In this document: piece after piece, positions 1 through 5,188 of the stretch
How positions within the stretch are numbered: the stretch's first letter is position 1
Layout: each line of letters opens with the position of its first letter
Source of the DNA: an uncultured Robiginitomaculum sp.
Lineage (GTDB): Bacteria; Pseudomonadota; Alphaproteobacteria; Caulobacterales; Maricaulaceae
NCBI GenBank assembly: GCA_938003555.1
Contig: CALKXN010000152.1
Location: 1 to 5,188 of the forward strand
Reading direction: 5' to 3'
DNA: 5,188 bases
Program-made: the position numbers and the translations under genes
The notes under the pieces: model-generated
What the model was told of the DNA's origin: nothing
The model's input: the letters and a program-made list of their open reading frames with translations, nothing else
Database searches by the model: none

Positions 1-66
1 GATGGCATTGCTGTCTTGCGCCATAATTTTGCGGCGTGTAAGACCGCGCTTCGACGCCCTGCGTTG

Positions 67-143
67 GCCGCCTTAGCTCAGCTGGTTAGAGCGCTGGTTT
101 GTGGAACCAGAGGTCCTCAGTTCAAACCTGAGAGGCGGTACCA
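67..143 (+). tRNA. tRNA-His (anticodon GTG), CCA encoded
   Basis: A full cloverleaf can be folded by eye. The acceptor stem is 67-73 with 133-139, the D stem 76-79 with 89-92, the anticodon stem 94-98 with 106-110 around loop TTGTGGA (99-105, anticodon GTG at 101-103), and the T stem 116-120 with 128-132 around loop TTCAAAC. The genome encodes the terminal CCA (141-143). The tRNA reads His codons CAC/CAT. The discriminator (position 73) is A140, and the first pair is G67-T139, i.e. G1:U72. The base at -1 is G66, which would face A73, so the usual G-1:C73 pair of bacterial tRNA-His is absent. That is the known state in many Alphaproteobacteria. The 66 bases upstream contain no promoter that I can place with confidence, and no T-rich terminator follows. 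Confidence 0.98.
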
Positions 144-186
144 TTATCTTAAATCCCCATTTACCATAATGCTCTAGCTGTGGGGT

Positions 187-1341
187 ATGGATAATACGAC
201 CCCCAGACCTGATTCGGTTCTTTTAACCGACGACGCCATTCGGGCGGCGATTTCCCATCCCGATGCCACGGCCCGAAGTGTTGCCACGCAGCGCCTGTGT
301 CGCACAATTCGTAGCGGACAACTCTCAGATGCTGAGCGGGCTAAAGCGTCCAAAGTTCTCGATCATATCTCCAAGGATGTATCTACGCTGGTGCGCCGCG
401 CCTTGGCGATTACCCTGCGTAATTCACCCGAACTTCCGCGCGATGTGGCCAAGCGTCTTATCGCGGATATTGATAATATCGCGGTTCCCGTGCTGGAGTC
501 CTCGCCCGTCCTGACGGACGAAGATTTGCTAGATGTGCTGCGCTCCAAAGCTGCGGCCAAAGTTATGGCGATTGCGAAGCGCCCGACGCTGACGGGCGCA
601 ATTGTGCGTGCTGTAATTCGTTTTGGCGATGGGCCAGCGCTGGCCAATTTGGCGGCGAATGACCGCGCGCCGCTAGATAATGCTGCCTATAGCGAAATGT
701 TGCGTCTGGCGAAAAGTGATGATTTGATCGAGGAAAGCCTGATTGCGCGCCGGGACTTGCCGCCGCTTGTGGTCGAACAATTGATCACCCAAGCCAGCGC
801 AGAAGTTGCAATCCAAATCGCTAAGCGCCACGAAGTTCCCGTCGATATGGCTATAGAGCTAGGGCAGCGCACGCGCGAACGCGCCACGATTGATTTCGTC
901 GACCAAAGCTGGATTGCCAAAGACCTTAAACTCCTAACGCAGCGCTTAAATGACGAAGACCGGTTGACGGATAGCCTCATTTTGCGCGCGGCGTGTTGCG
1001 GGCAAATGCGGTTCACCGAATATGCCTTGGCAGCGCGAGCAGGGATTAGCCAAGCCAAAGCCGCGCTGATGATTCACGAATCGGGCGCCTTCGGCATGCA
1101 AGCGCTCGGCGTGCGGGCGCGCCTCTCGGCTGTCACTGTTCATACGATCCGCGGCGCAGCGGCAATTTTCAAAGACTTGGAAATGACATCCATGTCATAT
1201 GATCGCGCTTATTTCCAAAATCTAATGATCCAGCGCGTCCTGACGCTGCCCTATGACATTACCGAAGAAGATGCCGATTACCTGCTCGAAAAACTCGACG
1301 GCCTAACGGATTACGCGTTTGATATGGACGCGGCGCAGTAA
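187..1341 (+). CDS. DUF2336 domain protein, HEAT-like repeats, function unknown
   Basis: This 384-residue protein has no signal peptide or membrane segment and is probably cytoplasmic. It resembles the DUF2336 family, which is common in Alphaproteobacteria and has no settled function. The family signature is at about residues 64-117: VRRALA, then SPELPRDVAKRLI, then AVPVLESSPVLTDEDLL. The protein is nearly all alpha-helical. Residues 80-217 read as helical units of about 26-30 residues, each ending in a similar turn (SSPVL, KRPTL, DRAPL, RRDL, RHEV), as expected of an alpha-solenoid scaffold used for protein binding. The start is fixed within a few codons, because an in-frame TAG lies at 175-177 and ATG 187 is the only usual start codon between it and the domain. 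There is no well-spaced Shine-Dalgarno; the GGGG at 182-185 is almost against the ATG. It ends 92 bases before the next operon and seems to be a separate unit. The family call is firm, but no role can be assigned. Confidence 0.9.
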   Translation: MDNTTPRPDSVLLTDDAIRAAISHPDATARSVATQRLCRTIRSGQLSDAERAKASKVLDHISKDVSTLVRRALAITLRNSPELPRDVAKRLIADIDNIAVPVLESSPVLTDEDLLDVLRSKAAAKVMAIAKRPTLTGAIVRAVIRFGDGPALANLAANDRAPLDNAAYSEMLRLAKSDDLIEESLIARRDLPPLVVEQLITQASAEVAIQIAKRHEVPVDMAIELGQRTRERATIDFVDQSWIAKDLKLLTQRLNDEDRLTDSLILRAACCGQMRFTEYALAARAGISQAKAALMIHESGAFGMQALGVRARLSAVTVHTIRGAAAIFKDLEMTSMSYDRAYFQNLMIQRVLTLPYDITEEDADYLLEKLDGLTDYAFDMDAAQ

Positions 1342-1357
1342 GTAATGCTTCTTATAT

Positions 1358-1383
1358 TGTCTGATTGAAGTTTAAATCAGGCA
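1358..1383. repeat. Imperfect inverted repeat, candidate operator
   Basis: Arms 1358-1366 (TGTCTGATT) and 1375-1383 (AATCAGGCA) can pair over 9 positions, with one G-T wobble, around an 8-base centre. The inner 6 bp (CTGATT/AATCAG) are perfect. No T-run follows, so it is a poor intrinsic terminator for the upstream gene. It overlaps the proposed -35 box and lies just before the -10, which would suit a repressor site. A weak transcript end or chance are the alternatives. Confidence 0.35.
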
Positions 1384-1392
1384 CATTATAAC
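1365..1392 (+). promoter_or_regulatory. Candidate sigma-70-type promoter of the sugar operon
   Basis: TTGAAG (1365-1370) and TATAAC (1387-1392) resemble the -35 and -10 boxes, with a 16-base spacer. Transcription would begin near 1398-1400 and give a leader of roughly 35 bases before the ATG at 1434. It is the best promoter-like pair in the 92-base gap and the only sizeable gap before the four packed genes. This was assigned by eye from consensus; alphaproteobacterial -10 boxes are loosely conserved. Confidence 0.4.
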
Positions 1393-1421
1393 TCATCACA
1401 ATAAGTGCGTAACAATCGCGT

Positions 1422-1427
1422 AGGGGG
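1422..1427 (+). promoter_or_regulatory. Shine-Dalgarno AGGGGG that decides the start at 1434
   Basis: Two in-frame ATGs lie at 1428 and 1434. The purine-rich AGGGGG touches the first directly, which leaves no spacing for initiation. It is 6 bases from the second, which is normal spacing. The second ATG is therefore preferred; the protein is only two residues shorter. Confidence 0.6.
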
Positions 1428-1433
1428 ATGAGT

Positions 1434-2138
1434 ATGACGAAGTATATGGGTTTAATAGTAATTGCGGCTTCACTCTTATGGGGGTGCAGTACGGAATCGG
1501 ACAGCGCAGCTAAATTAGAGCAAAGTTCAAAAGAATGGGTTGATTTACTTAGTCCTGAGCAATCACCGCGTTGGGTATCTGTCGGGTCTACGGCATTGAA
1601 CCCAGCCTGGAAAATTCAAGACGGCGTGCTTGCCTTAACCAAAGCGGGCGGCGGCGATGTGACAACAGGGGTAACATACGGAAATTTTGAATTGAGTCTT
1701 GAATGGAATATTTCCAAAGGCGGAAATAGCGGTATCTTTTTCATGGCTAATCCAAACACGCAGCAGGTTCCTGTTTGGACCTCTGCTTTGGAGATGCAAA
1801 TTCTCGATGATGTCCATCACTCAGATAATAAGACGGCTTTCACGCGCGCAGGGTCCAGTTACGGGCTTTACGAAACACGTGATGGCGTTGCCAAACCCTA
1901 TGGGGAATGGAATGCCGTTCGTATATTCGTCAAAGACGGTAAAGTTGAGCATTGGCTTAACGGCGTAAAGGTTGTGGCCTTTGATACACGGTCTGAGGAC
2001 TTCAAGGCCCGCGTCGCCAATAGTAAATTCAATGATTATGCAGATGTATTTGCGCAATCATCGCGCGGACTTGTCGTGTTGCAGGATCACCAAGACCCTG
2101 TTCAATTTCGTAACATTAAAATTCGTGATCTTGATTAA
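1434..2138 (+). CDS. DUF1080 / 3-keto-disaccharide hydrolase family lipoprotein
   Basis: Members of this family (Pfam DUF1080, now 3-keto-disaccharide hydrolase) cleave glycosidic bonds of sugars already oxidised at C3. The 234-residue product has a short hydrophobic signal ending in a lipobox-like LLWGC (Cys18, Ser at +2), so it is probably a lipoprotein facing the periplasm. Trp at -2 in the lipobox is unusual. A single domain fills about residues 34-233 and shows the family blocks in order: GGGD (72-75), GNSGIFF (97-103), EMQILDD (120-126), GEWNAVRI (157-164), VEHWLNGVKVV (171-181) and LQDH-DPV-FRNI (from 216). Its length is normal for a one-domain member. It is the first gene of the operon; its TAA shares an A with the next ATG. 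The neighbouring GMC dehydrogenase would supply the 3-keto substrate. The family is certain; hydrolase activity and substrate are inferred, and some relatives may act as lyases or only bind sugar. Confidence 0.92.
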   Translation: MTKYMGLIVIAASLLWGCSTESDSAAKLEQSSKEWVDLLSPEQSPRWVSVGSTALNPAWKIQDGVLALTKAGGGDVTTGVTYGNFELSLEWNISKGGNSGIFFMANPNTQQVPVWTSALEMQILDDVHHSDNKTAFTRAGSSYGLYETRDGVAKPYGEWNAVRIFVKDGKVEHWLNGVKVVAFDTRSEDFKARVANSKFNDYADVFAQSSRGLVVLQDHQDPVQFRNIKIRDLD

Positions 2139-2878
2139 TGGCAAATTTGAATATTCGAAAGCCGGTTGACGCGGCTGTCACGCAACCCGCGAAAATGTTT
2201 CGACTGTCGCGCCGGAAATTTATCTTCTTGTCCGCGGCTGCAGCCGTGGCCTTACCCGCATGCCACGAAGCCGCTTCGCCAGAAAGTCAGCATTTTGCAG
2301 CGTGGCCGGACATAGACATACCGGAAATTGATGGGCCGGGTTATGGGTGGCATTTTGATTATTTTGAGCTGACAGAAGGCGGGGCGTGGCCGCGAATTTT
2401 GACAAACCCCCAAAAAGCGCAATTAGAAAAGCTCTCTGATCTTATATTGCCAGCGTCTGATACGGCGCCTGCGCCGTCTGAAGTGGGCGTTGTCGAATTT
2501 TGGGATGAGTGGATAAGCGCGCCCTATAGCGCCCAAGCCCGCACGCGCGACCTCGCCTTGAACGGTCTGGTGTGGATCGAAAATCAATATCAAAAAATGT
2601 TCAAGACAGATTTTCTTTCTGCAAAGGCTTCCGACGATATTGCCTTTATGGATGTATGGTCGACAATATCGCGCGATGATGAAGATCACGCCAAAATTCG
2701 TAAGTTTTTTGAACATATGCGTTACCTTACATTGGGGGCTTATTATACAACGCCGCAGGGCGCGCAGGATTTGGGGGCTGTGCCTAATGTTCCTTTGACG
2801 GGCGATTATCCCGGCCCAAGCCCGCAGGCGCAGGCGCATCTTGAATCTATACTCAAAGATATAGGGATAACGCTATGA
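2138..2878 (+). CDS. Gluconate 2-dehydrogenase subunit 3-like protein, Tat signal (small subunit of sugar dehydrogenase)
   Basis: This 246-residue protein is the small subunit that pairs with the GMC dehydrogenase encoded next. The twin-arginine motif SRRKF (residues 24-28) precedes a hydrophobic stretch (SAAAAVAL) and LPAC (39-42), so it may be a Tat-exported lipoprotein anchored at Cys42. The subunit 3 domain covers about residues 88-235, with LTNPQKAQLEKLSDLILPASD (88-108) as its clearest block, followed by GVVEFWDEW and a C-terminal LGAYYTTPQGAQDLG. In this family the small subunit carries the signal and takes the folded, flavin-loaded large subunit across the membrane. The TAATG overlap with the preceding gene, without a clear Shine-Dalgarno, suggests reinitiation. 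ATG 2195 (residue 20) would give a more typical short Tat n-region and is a real alternative start. The family is confident; complex formation is inferred from adjacency. Confidence 0.9.
   Translation: MANLNIRKPVDAAVTQPAKMFRLSRRKFIFLSAAAAVALPACHEAASPESQHFAAWPDIDIPEIDGPGYGWHFDYFELTEGGAWPRILTNPQKAQLEKLSDLILPASDTAPAPSEVGVVEFWDEWISAPYSAQARTRDLALNGLVWIENQYQKMFKTDFLSAKASDDIAFMDVWSTISRDDEDHAKIRKFFEHMRYLTLGAYYTTPQGAQDLGAVPNVPLTGDYPGPSPQAQAHLESILKDIGITL
2863..2867 (+). promoter_or_regulatory. Shine-Dalgarno AGGGA for the GMC gene
   Basis: AGGGA lies 7 bases before ATG 2875, inside the end of the preceding gene. It supports this start together with the ATGA overlap, and the flavin-binding beta strand begins only ten codons later. 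Confidence 0.6.
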
Positions 2879-4572
2879 CCGACGTGACGAAGGACAGCTA
2901 TGACGTCGTTATTGTGGGCTCGGGGGCGGGCGGCGCTATGGCGGCGTATCGCCTAACGGCGGCTGGCGCATCCGTTTGCATGGTTGAGGCGGGTAAAACA
3001 TATGACCCGGCGACAGATACGCCCATGCACCTTACAAATATGGAGGCGCCGCTGCGCGGGACGGGCACAAAACATAAAAGTTTTGGTTATTTCGACAATG
3101 CCGTCGGAGGCTGGGAACTGCCGGGTGATCCGTATAATAGCGATGAGACCTCAAACTTTATGTGGTATCGCTCTCGCATTTTGGGCGGACGAACAAATCA
3201 TTGGGGACGGCATGTTCCGCGATTTGGGCCTTCGGATTTTCGCTCTTATGACCGGGATGGATTATCCCCTAACTGGCCTTTTACCTATGAAGACATCGCG
3301 CCGTGGTATGACAAAACCGAAGCGATTATGGGCGTATCAGGCTCAAATACAGGACTTGTCGAGCATCCCGGTACGCCAGAGCATATTTTACAGCCTCCCG
3401 TAAAAGGCCGCGTTACAGACCTATTTGTTGCCGCCGGTGCGCGCGCGTTGGGGCTTCCGGCCTTTGAGCGTCATAATGCTATTTTAACGCGGCCATTAGG
3501 AGACAGATTAGCGTGTTTTTACGCGACCCCGTGTAATCGAGGCTGCTCAATTGGCGCGGCTTTTCAAACAACAACATCCTTGATTCCACTTGCGGCAAAA
3601 ACTGGAAAATTGACGATCATTACCAATGCCAAAGTTTTCCAGGTCTTGATGGGTAAAGACGGTAAAGCGCAGGGCGTTTTATTCAATGATATGCGCACGG
3701 GGGCGCAGGGGCGCATAAAAGCGCGGGCCGTTGTTTTGGCTGCAAGCGCGCTTGGAAGCACGCAGATCCTGTTTAATTCCGGCGGAAATGAAGCGGCGGG
3801 CCTCGCCAATAGCTCAGGCGAACTTGGCCGTAACCTTACCGATACGGTTGGAGCGGGCGTCACAGGGCAATTTCCAGCGCTCGAAGGCCGCCCAAGATAT
3901 GATGAATTTGGAGCCTCTACAGACCATTATTACATGCCATGGTGGGGGTATGAGGACCAACTGGCGGGTAAGCTGAATTTCCCGCGCGGCTATCATGTGG
4001 AAATCGGCGGAGGCTTTGGCAATGGCCCGGATATGGGTATTGGCGGACTTGCCAATATTCAGGGAGGATATGGGGCTAAATTACGCGATGATCTACGCCG
4101 CTATTATGGCTCATATATTTGGCTTACCGGACGCGGAGAGATGGTGGCAAATAAAAATAGTTACTGCACTTTGGACCCAGATTTGAAAGACGAATTTGGA
4201 ATACCCGTTCTTAAATTCTCATTCAAATGGAGCGATCACGAATATAATCAAGTCGCCCATATGCAAAAGACATTTGTTGATATTATAGGCCGTTTAGGCG
4301 GACGCGTTACAAGTGATGTGAGTGACCCTAAAAAAGCCATTTCAACGCCCGGCTCAATTATCCATGAGGCCGGAACGACTCGTATGGGAGACGATCCTGA
4401 TCGCTCCGTTGTGGATACAGATGGGCGAACTTGGGATGTCGATAACCTTTATGTCATGGATGGCGGGGTCATGGTGACTAACCCCCACAAAAACCTGACG
4501 CTGACTTTGATGGCGCTGGCCTATAAAAATAGTGAAGGCTTGGCCCGTCGATTATCTCAGGGGGAATTATAA
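2875..4572 (+). CDS. FAD-dependent GMC oxidoreductase, probable periplasmic glycoside 3-dehydrogenase catalytic subunit
   Basis: This 565-residue GMC-family flavoprotein oxidises a sugar hydroxyl to a ketone. The FAD-binding Rossmann motif is at VVIVGSGAGG (G15, G17, G20), with E38 for the ribose. LGGRTNHWG (103-111) is the second flavin-site block. The C-terminal active site has HEAGTTRMG with H497, and NPHKNLTLT with N540; their 43-residue spacing matches the His/Asn (or His/His) catalytic pair of GMC enzymes. C214-x5-C220-x3-C224 resembles the [3Fe-4S] ligand motif of bacterial FAD-glucose dehydrogenase large subunits. It has no signal peptide of its own, which fits export with the Tat-bearing subunit 3 encoded upstream (4-base ATGA overlap). 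The DUF1080 gene in the same operon argues for C3 oxidation of glycosides, a known activity of such three-subunit dehydrogenases. Oxidation at C2 (gluconate type) or C1 remains possible. The family is certain; regioselectivity is inferred. Confidence 0.94.
   Translation: MTDVTKDSYDVVIVGSGAGGAMAAYRLTAAGASVCMVEAGKTYDPATDTPMHLTNMEAPLRGTGTKHKSFGYFDNAVGGWELPGDPYNSDETSNFMWYRSRILGGRTNHWGRHVPRFGPSDFRSYDRDGLSPNWPFTYEDIAPWYDKTEAIMGVSGSNTGLVEHPGTPEHILQPPVKGRVTDLFVAAGARALGLPAFERHNAILTRPLGDRLACFYATPCNRGCSIGAAFQTTTSLIPLAAKTGKLTIITNAKVFQVLMGKDGKAQGVLFNDMRTGAQGRIKARAVVLAASALGSTQILFNSGGNEAAGLANSSGELGRNLTDTVGAGVTGQFPALEGRPRYDEFGASTDHYYMPWWGYEDQLAGKLNFPRGYHVEIGGGFGNGPDMGIGGLANIQGGYGAKLRDDLRRYYGSYIWLTGRGEMVANKNSYCTLDPDLKDEFGIPVLKFSFKWSDHEYNQVAHMQKTFVDIIGRLGGRVTSDVSDPKKAISTPGSIIHEAGTTRMGDDPDRSVVDTDGRTWDVDNLYVMDGGVMVTNPHKNLTLTLMALAYKNSEGLARRLSQGEL
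4559..4565 (+). promoter_or_regulatory. Shine-Dalgarno AGGGGGA for the asparaginase gene
   Basis: AGGGGGA overlaps the last codons of the GMC gene, with about 9 bases to ATG 4575. It fixes the start of the terminal, window-truncated gene, which otherwise has only a 2-base gap from the preceding stop. Confidence 0.6.
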
Positions 4573-4574
4573 AG

Positions 4575-5188
4575 ATGCGTAATCGTCGTGATATTATAAA
4601 ATTATCTGCCATCGGGGCCGGGGCGCTCTTGGGGGCTTCGGCATGCGGTTCTGAAACATCCAAGCCAGTTACGGGGGCCGATAAGGCGCACGCGAAACCT
4701 ATTGTCGTGTCGACGTGGAAACATGGCCTTGCGGCGAACGGGGCGGCATGGGGGATACTCGAAAATGGCGGCTACGCGCTGGACGCCGTGGAGCAGGGGG
4801 TTCGCGTTGCTGAGGCTGATCCTGAGAACCAAAGCGTCGGTTTGGGCGGGCTTCCGGACCGTAGCGGAGTCGTTACGCTTGATGCCTGTATTATGAATGA
4901 GAGAAGCGACTGCGGCTCCGTTGCCGCGCTGCAAGACATTAAGCACCCGATCAGTGTTGCGCGCGCGGTTATGGAGCACACGCCGCATGTGATGCTTGTT
5001 GGTCAAGGCGCGCAGGACTTTGCGCTCACTCGCGGGCTAAAGACAGAAAATCTATTGCTTGGACCTGCAAAGGCGAAATGGGCCGAGTGGATGAAAGCCC
5101 AAAATTACACGCCGCCGCCTATCAATACAGAGAACCATGATACGATTGGTATGTTGGCTTTAGATCAGCAAGGCCGCCTGTGCGGCGC
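4575..5188 (+). CDS. N4-(beta-N-acetylglucosaminyl)-L-asparaginase (glycosylasparaginase), 3' end beyond window
   Basis: The frame is open from ATG 4575 to the window edge (204 complete residues), so the gene is partial. It encodes an N-terminal-nucleophile amidohydrolase that splits the amide linking GlcNAc to asparagine in N-glycan remnants. Family blocks visible are GGLPDRSGVVTLDACIMN (from residue 91), DCGSVAALQDIKHPISVARAV, EHTPHVMLVGQGA, and the autoproteolysis site NHDTIGMLALD. There Thr190 should become the N-terminal nucleophile of the beta subunit. What is visible is thus nearly the whole alpha subunit plus the first 15 residues of beta. The N-terminus has RNRRDIIK (arginines 4-5, Tat-like with Ile for Phe), a hydrophobic stretch and ASAC (Cys24), so a periplasmic, possibly lipidated enzyme is likely. 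A Shine-Dalgarno lies inside the end of the GMC gene, with 2 bases between genes. The family also includes isoaspartyl peptidases/asparaginases, but the blocks fit glycosylasparaginase better. Confidence 0.92.
   Translation, partial: MRNRRDIIKLSAIGAGALLGASACGSETSKPVTGADKAHAKPIVVSTWKHGLAANGAAWGILENGGYALDAVEQGVRVAEADPENQSVGLGGLPDRSGVVTLDACIMNERSDCGSVAALQDIKHPISVARAVMEHTPHVMLVGQGAQDFALTRGLKTENLLLGPAKAKWAEWMKAQNYTPPPINTENHDTIGMLALDQQGRLCG

Noticed and set aside
16..44. Promoter-like TTGCGC and TAAGAC upstream of the tRNA
   Set aside because: The spacing is right (17 bases) but the -10 match is poor; too weak to list as a feature.
67..143. tRNA gene as an integration site for a mobile element
   Set aside because: No integrase, no direct repeat of the tRNA 3' end and no compositional break is visible in the following 5 kb.
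152..186. CCCCA ... TGGGG complementarity after the tRNA as a terminator
   Set aside because: Only 5 bp of stem around a loop of more than 15 bases, and no T-run after it.
687..1058. 123-codon open frame on the minus strand
   Set aside because: It is antisense to the DUF2336 gene, with Ser/Arg-rich low-complexity composition and no domain signature.
2235..2246. Perfect 12-bp palindrome CGGCTGCAGCCG
   Set aside because: It lies in the Ala-rich signal peptide codons of the subunit 3-like gene and is well explained by repeated GCG/GCC/GCA alanine codons.
2462..2477. 7-bp hairpin ACGGCGC-CT-GCGCCGT
   Set aside because: It is inside coding sequence (Thr-Ala-Pro-Ala-Pro-Ser), has no T-run and a 2-base loop; chance in GC-rich codons.
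2423..2839. 138-codon open frame on the minus strand
   Set aside because: It lies wholly inside the subunit 3-like gene, is rich in Arg/Ile as expected of a reverse-frame shadow, and matches no family I know.
2984..3403. 139-codon open frame on the plus strand in another frame
   Set aside because: It overlaps the FAD-binding part of the GMC gene, whose motifs are unmistakable; the alternative product has no recognisable features.
4602..5006. 134-codon open frame on the minus strand
   Set aside because: It is antisense to the clear glycosylasparaginase reading frame, whose conserved blocks span the same bases.

Overview
The window looks like chromosomal DNA of an alphaproteobacterium with moderate G+C. 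Two features support this. The tRNA-His has A73 and no G-1:C73 pair, a state known from a large alphaproteobacterial clade. It is followed by a DUF2336 (alphaproteobacterial HEAT-like) protein gene. Tat and lipoprotein signals in the later genes fit a Gram-negative cell that keeps sugar oxidation in the periplasm. A marine group such as Maricaulales/Hyphomonadales is possible, but that is only a guess from composition and gene content. All genes are on the + strand.

Layout: 67-143 is tRNA-His(GTG). 187-1341 is a DUF2336 protein of unknown function, apparently monocistronic. 1342-1433 is an intergenic region with a plausible promoter overlapped by an imperfect inverted repeat. From 1434 to the window end runs a tightly packed four-gene operon: (1) a lipoprotein of the DUF1080 / 3-keto-disaccharide hydrolase family, (2) a Tat-exported gluconate 2-dehydrogenase subunit 3-like protein, (3) an FAD-dependent GMC oxidoreductase with a candidate Fe-S cysteine motif, and (4) a Tat/lipoprotein-type N4-(beta-N-acetylglucosaminyl)-L-asparaginase, cut by the window end just after its autocleavage threonine. 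Genes 1/2 share one base (TAATG), genes 2/3 share four (ATGA), and genes 3/4 are 2 bases apart, so they are almost certainly co-transcribed and translationally coupled.

Inferred joint function: the GMC enzyme, exported as a passenger of the Tat-carrying small subunit, would oxidise the C3 hydroxyl of a glycoside in the periplasm. The DUF1080 lipoprotein would then cleave the 3-keto-glycoside. This is the oxidise-then-cleave logic of the 3-keto-glycoside route, which does not need a classical glycosidase. The glycosylasparaginase suggests that the substrate, or a co-imported compound, carries a sugar-asparagine amide. No cytochrome c subunit, transporter, Gfo/Idh oxidoreductase or regulator gene is in the window; some may lie downstream. 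I found no mobile elements, CRISPR arrays or convincing terminators.
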